Shown here one piece after another: positions 16,886 to 25,044 of a DNA stretch of 64,000 nt. The stretch covers positions 2,846,001-2,910,000 of the forward strand of contig NZ_CP032544.1 of NCBI RefSeq assembly GCF_003867075.1. The letters are read 5' to 3'. The stretch's first letter is position 1, and each line of letters starts with the position of its first letter. The notes beneath the pieces were generated by a model, which was given only the letters and a program-made list of their open reading frames with translations, had not been told where the DNA came from and searched no databases. This stretch comes from Tenacibaculum mesophilum (GTDB taxonomy: Bacteria; Bacteroidota; Bacteroidia; Flavobacteriales; Flavobacteriaceae). Position numbers and translations under genes: made by a program.

Positions 16886-18589
16886 ATGAAGACTAACATT
16901 AAAAGAAGAAGCTTTTTAAGAAACTCATTATTAGCAACTGGAGGACTACTTTTAGTCCCTAACTTTATTAGTTGTAAAGATGATGATATTGATGAGCTAC
17001 CTATTCCAGATAACTTAGCAGAGAAAAACTTTGAGCAAGGAGTTGCTAGTTTTGACCCCACAAACTCGCAAGTTATTATCTGGACTCGTTACACCACGCA
17101 AAACGCTTCAGTAGCCTTAGTTTGGCAACTCGCAAAAGACAAAAATTTTAAAAACATTGTTCGTCAAGCAGAAGTAACTACCGACGCTTCAAGAGATTTT
17201 ACCGTAGCTGTTGAAATTAAAGACTTAGATGCAGGACAAAAACTATACTACCGTTTTGTAAGTGTTGACGATAAAGCAACATCACCAATAGGAGAAACCC
17301 TAACATTTAGCGAATCAATTAGTGAAGTAAAACTAGCAGTAGCATCTTGTGCAAACTTTGCCTACGGTTACTTTAACGTATATGAAGAAATAAAAAAATC
17401 GGATGCAGATGTTGTCATCCACCTAGGAGATTATATATACGAATACGGAGAGAACACTTACGGTTCGTTTAGAACACCAGAACCAAAAGGAGAAATTATT
17501 TCGTTAGACGATTATCGTATCCGCTACCGCCAATACCGTTCAGACGAGCAATTAAAAGAATTGCACAGAACCAAACCTTTTATTTGTGTTTGGGATGACC
17601 ATGAGGTAACTAACGATGCGTATAAAGACGGAGCGGAAAACCATCAAGAAAATGAAGGAAGCTTTAGTTCAAGAAAACAAAGTGCCTTAAAAGCGTATAG
17701 CGAATACTTACCTAACATGACGAATTTGGTAGATAATTCAATTATTTACAGAAACTTGAAAATTGGAAGTTTGATAGATTTAATTATGTTAGATACGCGT
17801 ATTGTTGGTAGAGATAAGCAACTAGAGTATTCAGCGTATTATGATGAAAAAGGAGCGTTTGATGCAGCGGCTTTTCAGCAAGCATGGTTAAACCCACAAC
17901 GCACCCTTTTAGGAACTACCCAATTAGGATGGTTAGAAAGTGAGTTAGCAGCAAGCAATAGTACATGGCAACTAATAGGGCAGCAAGTATTAATGGGAAA
18001 AATGTTAGTTCCTGCTGAATTATTAACACTGTTAGCAACAGTGGTGGCAGAAGCATCGGCAACAGGTGGGGCAAGTGAAGCAACTTTTAATCAATTTAAA
18101 AAAACGATAACAGAATTAGTAACGATTAAAACAAGAGTTTTACAAAACGACCCTACGTTAACAGCAGAAGAAAAAGCAAGAGTACAAACCGTATTACCAT
18201 ATAACTTAGATGCTTGGGATGGTTATTTTATGGAGAGAGAACGCATTTTAGCGAGCTTTAAAAGTAAAAATGTAGTAGTGCTGGCAGGAGACACTCACAA
18301 TGCGTGGTATAGCGATTTAAAAGATAATTCTGGAGAAAAAGTAGCCGTAGAGGTAGCTACAAGTTCAGTATCATCACCAGGATTAGAAACTTACTTAGGA
18401 GCATCTGCAACAGAATTAGAAGGCGCTTTAGGCTTGTTAATAGACGATTTACAATACAGTAATTTCTCTCAAAGAGGCTATATGAAACTTACAGTAACAG
18501 CAGCAGGTATACAAACTGACTGGAACTATGTAGATACCGTTACCAACAAAACCTATTCAAATAGTATAGGAAAAACTGTAACCTTATAA
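16886..18589 (+). CDS. PhoD-like alkaline phosphatase/phosphodiesterase
   Basis: This 567-aa exported metallophosphatase has a twin-arginine-like leader (KRRSFLRNSLLATGGLLL) that ends in a possible lipobox (NFISCKD), suggesting a Tat-exported lipoprotein. A PhoD N-terminal fibronectin-like domain (ASFDPTNSQVIIWTRY) precedes the catalytic domain, with metal motifs LGDYIYEYG, VWDDHEVTND and LAGDTHNAW. It would release phosphate from extracellular esters. The gene is isolated, with 86 bases upstream and a structured region plus terminator downstream. Confidence 0.93.
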   Translation: MKTNIKRRSFLRNSLLATGGLLLVPNFISCKDDDIDELPIPDNLAEKNFEQGVASFDPTNSQVIIWTRYTTQNASVALVWQLAKDKNFKNIVRQAEVTTDASRDFTVAVEIKDLDAGQKLYYRFVSVDDKATSPIGETLTFSESISEVKLAVASCANFAYGYFNVYEEIKKSDADVVIHLGDYIYEYGENTYGSFRTPEPKGEIISLDDYRIRYRQYRSDEQLKELHRTKPFICVWDDHEVTNDAYKDGAENHQENEGSFSSRKQSALKAYSEYLPNMTNLVDNSIIYRNLKIGSLIDLIMLDTRIVGRDKQLEYSAYYDEKGAFDAAAFQQAWLNPQRTLLGTTQLGWLESELAASNSTWQLIGQQVLMGKMLVPAELLTLLATVVAEASATGGASEATFNQFKKTITELVTIKTRVLQNDPTLTAEEKARVQTVLPYNLDAWDGYFMERERILASFKSKNVVVLAGDTHNAWYSDLKDNSGEKVAVEVATSSVSSPGLETYLGASATELEGALGLLIDDLQYSNFSQRGYMKLTVTAAGIQTDWNYVDTVTNKTYSNSIGKTVTL

Positions 18590-18639
18590 TTACATAACCT
18601 GTTGTGCATTTTTGAAGTTTTTAGCCGAAAGAATGTCTG

Positions 18640-18746
18640 TTCGAGTGATTTTCGATAGAAAATCGTATCGAGAACAATAGTCTAAGTTGTAAAATTTTAT
18701 TCTCGATACTAATTTTACGGGTTTTTACCCGCAAAATTCACTCGAA
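18640..18746. repeat. Nested inverted-repeat element
   Basis: Four pairings lie in about 107 bases. An outer stem pairs 18640-18652 with 18733-18746 (TTCGAGTGATTTT / AAAATTCACTCGAA, one bulged base). A 7-bp hairpin is at 18647-18664 and partly competes with the outer stem. A perfect 10-bp stem pairs 18665-18674 with 18700-18709 (GTATCGAGAA / TTCTCGATAC). A 5-bp CGGGT/ACCCG hairpin is at 18718-18731. This resembles a mobile intergenic repeat or a structured RNA; its identity is unknown. Confidence 0.5.
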
Positions 18747-18798
18747 TTGACAAATTTTACTCAAAATGTACAAGGTTTACATAACATTACCAATACAT

Positions 18799-18830
18799 TA
18801 AAAGGCTCCTGAATTATTCAGGAGCCTTTT
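18799..18830. terminator. Bidirectional terminator between phoD and the DUF6261-like gene
   Basis: A strong stem (AAAGGCTCCTGAA / TTCAGGAGCCTTT) with a short loop is flanked by A and T runs. It lies between two convergent genes and should stop transcription from both sides. Confidence 0.85.
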
Positions 18831-18864
18831 GTATGCTATAAAAGAAATACGAAATCAACTAATG

Positions 18865-19590
18865 TTATACTTCTTCGGTAGTTGGAGTACTAGATTTAGA
18901 CCTATTATCCACTACTAAATTATATTGCTTAGCCAACACATCAATCTCATTAAGTAATGTTGGGTAGGCTTCATTATCTGAAAGTGTTGTATGCGCTTCA
19001 ATATGTAATACAAGTTTTCTGTAAGCAAGCGTAGCTTCAGTACGCAACTCTTCAATATTGTTTTCTGGTGAAGCTGCAGTTTCACCTACACGCTCAATAT
19101 ACTTGGTAGAAAACTCGGTATTGGCATTTTTTAATTCAGCAACCCAAGTAGCTATATCAAGTAAAGAAATGGCTTGAATAAGCTCAGGTTCAGTTTCAAA
19201 ATCTTTACAAATACTATCTAAAATAGCGGTTTGTTCTTGGTAGCTTTTACGAATAATATTAGTACCATGTGCATTTATAGTAGCAAGTAGTGCTTTGGCG
19301 GCACTTACTATAGCTTCATTAAAATGGTTCTCATAACCATTTAAAATCATTTTAATTCCAGAAATAGCTTTATCCCTTCTAGTGTCAAGAGTTATAATTT
19401 CTTGTGTTAGGGTGCTTCCCTGCACTTGTTGGTATAAAGAATCAATACGATTAACAATGGTTGTTAATTCGTTAGTGGGGTTTGTCAATGCTAACGCATC
19501 AACGTCTTGTAAGTTTACAAGTTGTAAAATATCTTTCATGTACTGTAGATATTCACCATTACGGTACCGGTTTAAATACGGACTGTTCAT
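18865..19590 (-). CDS. DUF6261-like hypothetical protein
   Basis: This 241-aa, mostly helical cytoplasmic protein begins MNSPYLNRYRNGEYLQYMKDIL. From its length, helical layout and Bacteroidota context I think it belongs to DUF6261, but I could not confirm this. No catalytic motif, signal peptide or membrane segment is seen. It is convergent with phoD. Upstream lies a 786-base region with repeats and no gene. Confidence 0.7.
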   Translation of the reverse strand: MNSPYLNRYRNGEYLQYMKDILQLVNLQDVDALALTNPTNELTTIVNRIDSLYQQVQGSTLTQEIITLDTRRDKAISGIKMILNGYENHFNEAIVSAAKALLATINAHGTNIIRKSYQEQTAILDSICKDFETEPELIQAISLLDIATWVAELKNANTEFSTKYIERVGETAASPENNIEELRTEATLAYRKLVLHIEAHTTLSDNEAYPTLLNEIDVLAKQYNLVVDNRSKSSTPTTEEV

Positions 19591-19789
19591 AAGCTAATTT
19601 TTTAAATTAATATTAAATATTTGTAGAAAGTGATTTGGTAACTTTCATAGCATTAGCAATTTAAGAGTATAAAAGTTTTTAAAAAAGTTAACAATTGTTA
19701 AAATTTACTCACTAAGCGAGGTTTACATAGGTTACTATAGTTAACAGGGTGCACTGTAAGGAAACTTGTGGAGAATTTTGTTATTTAAA

Positions 19790-20066
19790 GGAACACTCAG
19801 CGAGTTTCGCTGATGGTTTCGTTGTGTTGAGGAACGTTCAGCGCGTCACGCTGATGGTTTCGTTGTGTTGAGGAACGTTCAGCGCGTCACGCTGACGGTT
19901 CCGTTGTGTTGAGGAATGCTCAGCGCATCACGCTGATGGTTCCGTTGTGTTGAGGAACGTTCAGCGCGTCACGCTGACGGTTCCGTTGTGTTGAGGAATG
20001 CTCAGCGCATCACGCTGATGGTTCCGTTGTGTTGAGGAATGTTCAGCGCATCACGCTGATGGTTTC
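19790..20066. repeat. 41-bp tandem repeat, about 6.8 copies
   Basis: Units start at 19790, 19831, 19872, 19913, 19954, 19995 and 20036 (last one partial). The period is exactly 41 bases, seen from the recurring GTTGTGTTGA at the end of each unit. Each unit holds a short hairpin (TCAGCG...CGCTGA). The first unit has a different loop-closing pair that still pairs (CAGCGA/TCGCTG). There are no unique spacers, so it is not CRISPR. The rest of the gene-free stretch (19591-19789, 20067-20376) shows only the inverted repeat listed next. Confidence 0.9.
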
Positions 20067-20140
20067 TATGAAAAATGTACAAAAAAGCCTTTTTTTGAGA
20101 GTTAAAATACTGATAATCGTACAATTGACGTACTGAAAAA

Positions 20141-20179
20141 GTAAGTCAGTGACTTACTTTTAGTAAGTCACTGACTTAC
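20141..20179. repeat. Perfect 17-bp inverted repeat
   Basis: GTAAGTCAGTGACTTAC (20141-20157) and its exact reverse complement (20163-20179) are separated by TTTTA. Each arm is itself a near palindrome. It could form a cruciform, terminator-like hairpin or protein-binding site ahead of the gene at 20377. No long U tract follows. Confidence 0.7.
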
Positions 20180-20376
20180 CTGTTTCTAATTTTTTATGTT
20201 TTACTTTGGAGTCAAGTAGCAGTATATTAGGTTTTTATGCTAAAAATGTTAAAGAAAACTCAGGGGTATCCCTGAGAAGAAGTTAAAACAACAAGGGAAA
20301 CCCCTTATTGTGTAAAAAACCATGAGCAACTACTTTTAAATAAAAAATTGTAACTAATTTTAAAACTATAAATAGT

Positions 20377-22278
20377 ATGGAACAAAGAAACAAACAAATT
20401 GCTAATCTTTTAAAACTAGGCGTTTTCCTGTTTGGGATTTCACTGTTGCTGTGGAATTGTGAGAAAGATGAAATTATACCTAATACCCACACAGATAATA
20501 CAACAAAACCATATACACTAGCAACATTAAATTATAAAGAACTTACTCACGATGCCGAATTTTCAAAATCCTTAAAGAAAATTGAAAAAAACCTGAGTAC
20601 TAAAAATGTAAGTAGTAAAGGAAGTACAGGTAAAAAAAGACTCTCTATTTTAACCAATCAAATTGCTAAAATAAAAACCAAAACAACAATTTCTTGGACG
20701 TTTAAACTTGAAAACACATTAAAAGAAGCTTCTGTTTTTGAGAACTTACTAGTAAGAAAGTATAATAATGAGTTTAGCTATTTTTTGGTTTCGTACCAAG
20801 GAGAAAATAATACTAATAACGGAAAGAATACAGAAAAGTCGTTATTGTATAGCCTATCAAAAGAAGATTTTGATTTTAGTGAACTAGATATACAAGCAAG
20901 GAGCGACTCTTTTGATACACCAGGAGAGGACGATGGTGATTATGGAGGTGGTGGAGGAAGTACACCATGTAATGGAGTATGGATACCTGAATATAAAAGC
21001 TGTGATGCAGGAGGAAATGCAGATGGTCATTCTCCACAAAAACAATGGGATGGATCATATTGTAGCAGAAGTCAATTAACAGGTTATGTTATAGACTTTT
21101 CACACTGTACAAACTATACCCCACCAGGTGGCCCTTCAAACGATATACCAACAGATGATACTTCATCAGGAGGTGGAGGTTCAGGAAGTTCAACAGGAGG
21201 AGACCCTATAATAACAACCCCTGTAGAAGATGCTGATGGAAATACTTATACAGAAGCACAAATTAGAGCTAATAATATTAATAGAGCTTTAGATAATACC
21301 TTATCACCTTCAGATTTGTACTATTTATCAGATAGTAATAATTTAAACCTTACTATAGAGGTAGAGTCCTTTTTATTTGAAAACACCTCTCCAGAAGCTA
21401 AAGCTTTTACTAATGAAGCTATTAAAAATAGATCTATAAAAAATATTAAAGAAAATTTTAATCTTACTCTAAAATCTCCCTTTAAAGTAGACATGACCCA
21501 GGTGCTCGATTCTATAATACTACCTAATGTAAACCCAGAAAATAAAATCGCTGCCGAAAAGTTTAAATGTATTTATGATAAAGTAACAAAATCACCTAAA
21601 TTTAAAGACTTATTTATTGACCTTTTCGGAACAAATAAAGATATTAATGTAACATTTGAAATTGCAGATGATTTTGTAACAAAACCTAATGGAAGACAAG
21701 CTAATGGTAATTGCGGTTTAAAAAATTACTCATTAAACGCAGATGGCTCTATTAAAACAGCCAATGTGGTGATTAAAATAAATAAGAACAAATTAACAAC
21801 AGGTAGTGGAAGAGAAATATCTAGTATTTTAATGGCTAAAACCATTGTACACGAAAGTATCCATGCCTTTTTAGATGTTAAAAGAAAAGATTGTAACGCT
21901 GGCACAACTATTGAACATTTAAATAACTTAGAATTTGAAGAACTCATAAAAGAATATTTCGATGGCACATGTGCCACTGCTCAAGAAGAACACGAGTTTA
22001 TGTTTAATTATTTAGTAGGAACATTAGCTCCAATTCTTGCCGAGGTTAAAGACGATGTAATACCTGCTAGCCAAATTACATATGTTGAAAATAACCCAGA
22101 TCCAGTACTTGGTATTATGACAGATTGGAATTGGAATGATTTTTTCTATAATTTATCTTTAGAAGGATTACACAATACAGAAGCTTTTAAAAATAAAATA
22201 GAAAAAGACTCTAGGAAAAAAGCGCTTTTTGAACATTATATTTCAGGAGCATATGGATTCAGTAAAAACTGTAATTAA
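20377..22278 (+). CDS. Lipoprotein with C-terminal HExxH metalloprotease domain (candidate toxin)
   Basis: This 633-aa protein has a hydrophobic leader and lipobox-like Cys (LLLWNCEKD), a helical N-domain, and a Gly/Ser/Asp-rich linker at about 185-290. Its C-terminal domain is a putative zincin with H492-E493-x-x-H496 (VHESIHAFL). Downstream come EEHEF (H539), DWNWNDFF and a terminal FSKNCN. The C-terminal domain alone recurs as an orphan at 23964, and a small lipoprotein gene follows 11 bases later. That is the pattern of a polymorphic toxin with an exchangeable C-terminus plus immunity. Toxin activity is inferred; a secreted housekeeping protease is the alternative. Confidence 0.8.
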   Translation: MEQRNKQIANLLKLGVFLFGISLLLWNCEKDEIIPNTHTDNTTKPYTLATLNYKELTHDAEFSKSLKKIEKNLSTKNVSSKGSTGKKRLSILTNQIAKIKTKTTISWTFKLENTLKEASVFENLLVRKYNNEFSYFLVSYQGENNTNNGKNTEKSLLYSLSKEDFDFSELDIQARSDSFDTPGEDDGDYGGGGGSTPCNGVWIPEYKSCDAGGNADGHSPQKQWDGSYCSRSQLTGYVIDFSHCTNYTPPGGPSNDIPTDDTSSGGGGSGSSTGGDPIITTPVEDADGNTYTEAQIRANNINRALDNTLSPSDLYYLSDSNNLNLTIEVESFLFENTSPEAKAFTNEAIKNRSIKNIKENFNLTLKSPFKVDMTQVLDSIILPNVNPENKIAAEKFKCIYDKVTKSPKFKDLFIDLFGTNKDINVTFEIADDFVTKPNGRQANGNCGLKNYSLNADGSIKTANVVIKINKNKLTTGSGREISSILMAKTIVHESIHAFLDVKRKDCNAGTTIEHLNNLEFEELIKEYFDGTCATAQEEHEFMFNYLVGTLAPILAEVKDDVIPASQITYVENNPDPVLGIMTDWNWNDFFYNLSLEGLHNTEAFKNKIEKDSRKKALFEHYISGAYGFSKNCN

Positions 22279-22289
22279 AATAAACCATC

Positions 22290-22769
22290 ATGAAGAATAT
22301 AATTTTATTAATATTATTTATTAGTTTTTTTAGTAGTTGTTCCTCTTTACCAAAATTTGAAGAACTAAAAAATAAAAATACTTTATTTATTTATTTAGAA
22401 AAAAGCTCTGATGAAAATTATAAAAATATAGAGATTAGAAAGAAAACAAAAAACTATAAAGGATTAAATTATTTAAAATACGAGATTAATGGGATTTTCA
22501 CTCCATTTTTAAAGTATTCTGATTACGAAAACTTTAATGATATGTTAAACAAAACAAATAAGAGTATTGTGTTTTATGTGAATAAAAGTTTTCTTCAAAA
22601 AAATAAGGATATTATTATTACCCAAAAATTAATTGACAAAGTAGGGGTAAATAAAGTATTTAAACTTTTAGGCAGTTCCAAGAATATATTTCTAATTGAC
22701 AAAAAGGAAATAAAAGGTAATAAAGTTTTGGTAAGACAAGTTAAATATCAATCTTATGCTGAAGAGTAA
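22290..22769 (+). CDS. Small lipoprotein, candidate immunity protein 1
   Basis: This 159-aa protein has a signal peptide with lipobox (FFSSCSSLPK), then a domain with the recurring pattern LFIYLEKSSDE, YSDYENF, NKSFLQKNKDIIIT and a C-terminal IFLIDKKEIKGNKVLVRQV. The same pattern is found at 22921, 23459 and 24438, so it is a local paralogous family. It starts 11 bases after the HExxH lipoprotein. As an envelope lipoprotein it would protect against a toxin acting in the periplasm or at the membrane. That role is inferred from gene pairing; the family is otherwise unrecognised. Confidence 0.75.
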   Translation: MKNIILLILFISFFSSCSSLPKFEELKNKNTLFIYLEKSSDENYKNIEIRKKTKNYKGLNYLKYEINGIFTPFLKYSDYENFNDMLNKTNKSIVFYVNKSFLQKNKDIIITQKLIDKVGVNKVFKLLGSSKNIFLIDKKEIKGNKVLVRQVKYQSYAEE

Positions 22770-22800
22770 AATAGGCCTCAAAAATGAGGCTTATTTTTTT
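22768..22800 (+). terminator. Terminator after the first candidate toxin/immunity pair
   Basis: A stem AAGCCTCA-type (GCCTCA / TGAGGC, extended by AATA/TTATT) with an AAAA loop and a following T run lies right at the stop codon at 22769. Confidence 0.75.
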
Positions 22801-22865
22801 AGGGGTCATACGGTACAGAAAGTATTATAAGGACAAAATAGCAAATGATATAAATATGATGCTTT

Positions 22866-22917
22866 AAAAAAAACATGTCAATTATTACGCTAAAAATTTT
22901 ATAAAAACTGTAATTAA
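22866..22917 (+). pseudogene. 3'-terminal remnant of an HExxH module
   Basis: The bases just before the gene at 22921 encode, with one frameshift, a tail like YYAKN..FYKNCN and a stop. This matches the FSKNCN ends of the protease modules at 22278 and 24431. It shows that a further toxin module once preceded the lipoprotein at 22921 and has been almost wholly deleted. Confidence 0.5.
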
Positions 22918-22920
22918 ACT

Positions 22921-23389
22921 ATGAAATATTTGAATATAATTATAATAGCAATACTTTTTGGAGGGTGTTCTTCTACAAGAAATTTAGAAAAAATAGAAAA
23001 TCATGAAGTAGTATTTTTACTTTATGAAAAATCAGAGTTTATAAAAAAAAGTAAATTTAGCTTGATGAATGGTGTCTCCTATTATTATCAATTTAATAAT
23101 AAAAAAGGTGAAAAATCTGATTTTTTCTTAACATATACAGACTATGATGATTTAACTGATTTAGAAAAAGATATAAGAAAAAAAATAAAATTTAAAATCA
23201 ATAAAAGTTTTTTAAAAGCTAATAAAAATAAGAATAATTACTAATGACCTTATAAATCAGTTTGGAGTTAATAGAATAAGACGGATACTTTATAATGCTA
23301 GAACAATTTTTTTAATTGATAAAGATGAAATTAAGGGAGGTGAAGTTTTAGTAAGACAAGTAAAATATAGTTATTTTTCTGAGGAATAA
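22921..23389 (+). pseudogene. Frameshifted lipoprotein, candidate immunity protein 2
   Basis: A lipoprotein of the local family (lipobox LFGGCSST) reads normally for 107 codons and then stops at 23244. From about 23231 the +1 frame continues the family sequence (IITNDLINQFGVNRI, then TIFLIDKDEIKGGEVLVRQV) to a stop at 23389. A single indel in an A/T-rich run near 23224-23232 explains this. It is either a decayed gene, a phase-variable state or a sequencing error. Confidence 0.75.
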
Positions 23390-23458
23390 ACATTTATTTC
23401 TTAAAGTCAAGGATTATACTTCTAAAACCGTTTTTAAAAGCTATGAACAATTAGTATC

Positions 23459-23929
23459 ATGAAAAAAATATATTTACTATTCATTATTTTATCTTTTTTT
23501 AGTTGCTCGTCTTTACCAAAACTAAAAGAGTTGAAAAACAAAGAAATATTATTTGTACTTTATAAAAATTCTCAAGTTTCGACTAAAAGTTTTTCAATGA
23601 ATAAATCATTTAAAGCAATCACTTATAGTTATCATTTTAAAGACGAAAAAAAACATGCATCCTTTCTTTTAACATATTCAGATTATGATGATTATGACGA
23701 TTATGACAAAAATATTAATAAGAGAATAAAATTTAAAATAAATCAAAGTTTTATAAATAGAAATAAAGACATTATAGTTACACCAAGTTTTATAAAAAAA
23801 ATAGGGTATTATGAATTTAGTAAACTAATAGGTAATTCGAAAACTATTTTTTTAATAGATAAAGATGAAATTAAAGAAGGTAAAGTTTTAATAAGACACG
23901 TTAAACCTTACTTTTTTTCTGAAGAATAA
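23459..23929 (+). CDS. Small lipoprotein, candidate immunity protein 3
   Basis: This 156-aa member of the local lipoprotein family has lipobox LSFFSCSSLPK and shares the LKELKNKEILFVLYKNS, YSDYDDYDDYD and IFLIDKDEIKEGKVLIRHV segments with its paralogues. A short Asp/Tyr repeat (DYDDYDDYDK) is distinctive. It has no adjacent complete toxin upstream but precedes the orphan HExxH module by 34 bases. Its role as an immunity protein is inferred. Confidence 0.72.
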   Translation: MKKIYLLFIILSFFSCSSLPKLKELKNKEILFVLYKNSQVSTKSFSMNKSFKAITYSYHFKDEKKHASFLLTYSDYDDYDDYDKNINKRIKFKINQSFINRNKDIIVTPSFIKKIGYYEFSKLIGNSKTIFLIDKDEIKEGKVLIRHVKPYFFSEE

Positions 23930-23963
23930 ATGTATTCCTTAAAATAAACTTACTGCTACAAGT

Positions 23964-24431
23964 ATGCAACTCTCTAATGTTTTAATGGCTAAAACCATTG
24001 TACATGAAAGTATCCATGCTTTTTTAAGTGTTAAAAGAAAAGATTATAATGCTGGCATAACAATTGATTATTTAAATAATTTAGAGTTCAAAGAACTTAT
24101 AGAAGAATATTATGACGGTACTTGCGCTACCAAACAAGAACAACATGAATTTATGTTTGATTATATGGTACCAACATTATCAAAAATTTTTACTGAAGTT
24201 AGAGATGATTTAATACCACAAAGTAATATTGATTATATAGAAAGTACTCCATATGACGTACAGGGTATTATGACTGATTGGAATTGGCAAGATTTTTATT
24301 ATTATAGTGTATTAGAAGGTTTACACGAAACAGAATCTTTTGAAACAGAAATTAAAAGTCATACTAAAAAATATGCTCTGTATAATCATTACAGGGCTAA
24401 AGGAAGAAATTTCAGTAAAAATTGTAATTAA
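23964..24431 (+). CDS. Orphan HExxH protease module
   Basis: This 155-aa product is homologous to the last about 150 residues of the 633-aa lipoprotein: AKTIVHESIHAF, DGTCATKQEQHEFMF, GIMTDWNWQDFYYYS and the ending FSKNCN. It has no signal peptide or N-terminal delivery region. Its first codons (MQLSNVLMAKT) begin inside the domain. This is the classic look of a displaced orphan toxin tip kept for recombination, although it may not be translated usefully. A cognate-like lipoprotein follows 6 bases later. Confidence 0.7.
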   Translation: MQLSNVLMAKTIVHESIHAFLSVKRKDYNAGITIDYLNNLEFKELIEEYYDGTCATKQEQHEFMFDYMVPTLSKIFTEVRDDLIPQSNIDYIESTPYDVQGIMTDWNWQDFYYYSVLEGLHETESFETEIKSHTKKYALYNHYRAKGRNFSKNCN

Positions 24432-24437
24432 TAAATT

Positions 24438-24932
24438 ATGAAAACACAGAGTTATATATTTCTAGCTTTTTGTAGTCTTATAACCTTGAGTTGTACGGTT
24501 ACAAATAGATATACTAAAGATTTAAAAGGTGAAACATTATTCATACTTTTTGAAAAATCCGAATCGACTAGAAAATTTCCAGTGGGTAGAATACAAAAAG
24601 ATACCACAATTTATAATTACTCTTATTTTTATAGTTTTAAAGAGAATAATTTTAAGAGGGCTTTATTCAATTTAAACTATTCCGATTACCACGATTTTGA
24701 TGATGCTATTTCACAAATCAATAAAAGTATCATTTTTGAAGTAGATAAAAGTTTTCTTAAAAAGAATAAGGAAATTATACTTACCAAAGAAATTTTAGAC
24801 AAAATAGGTGGGCAAGAATCTTTTAAACTATTATTAGGTGCAAAAATAATTTTTTTAATTGATAAAGCTGAAGTTAAAAACAATAAAATTCTGATAAGAG
24901 AAGTAAAATTAGATTGGGAAAATATCGAATAA
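24438..24932 (+). CDS. Small lipoprotein, candidate immunity protein 4
   Basis: This 164-aa lipoprotein (signal peptide with LITLSCTVT) is the most divergent member of the local family. It keeps LKGETLFILFEKSES, YSDYHDFDD, VDKSFLKKNKEIILT and IIFLIDKAEVKNNKILIREV. It lies 6 bases after the orphan HExxH module, repeating the toxin-then-lipoprotein order of 20377/22290. Divergence together with its partner module suggests allele-specific pairing, which is an inference. Confidence 0.73.
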   Translation: MKTQSYIFLAFCSLITLSCTVTNRYTKDLKGETLFILFEKSESTRKFPVGRIQKDTTIYNYSYFYSFKENNFKRALFNLNYSDYHDFDDAISQINKSIIFEVDKSFLKKNKEIILTKEILDKIGGQESFKLLLGAKIIFLIDKAEVKNNKILIREVKLDWENIE

Positions 24933-24965
24933 AATACAAATTATAACACGGTATATAAAAATAAT

Positions 24966-24999
24966 AGTTAAGGGCTAAACCCTGTTTTAGTTCTTAACT
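24966..24999 (+). terminator. Imperfect hairpin after candidate immunity protein 4
   Basis: AGTTAAGGGCTAAA pairs with TTTAGTTCTTAACT with two mismatches, and TTTTATCTTTT follows. It lies 33 bases after the stop and could act as a terminator. Confidence 0.45.
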
Positions 25000-25044
25000 T
25001 TTATCTTTTAAGAAAAATTGGTATAAATCTTCTTGTTTTTATAT

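Noticed and set aside
19790..20066. CRISPR array
   Set aside because: Units are contiguous with no unique spacers, and no cas gene is nearby. It is a simple tandem repeat.
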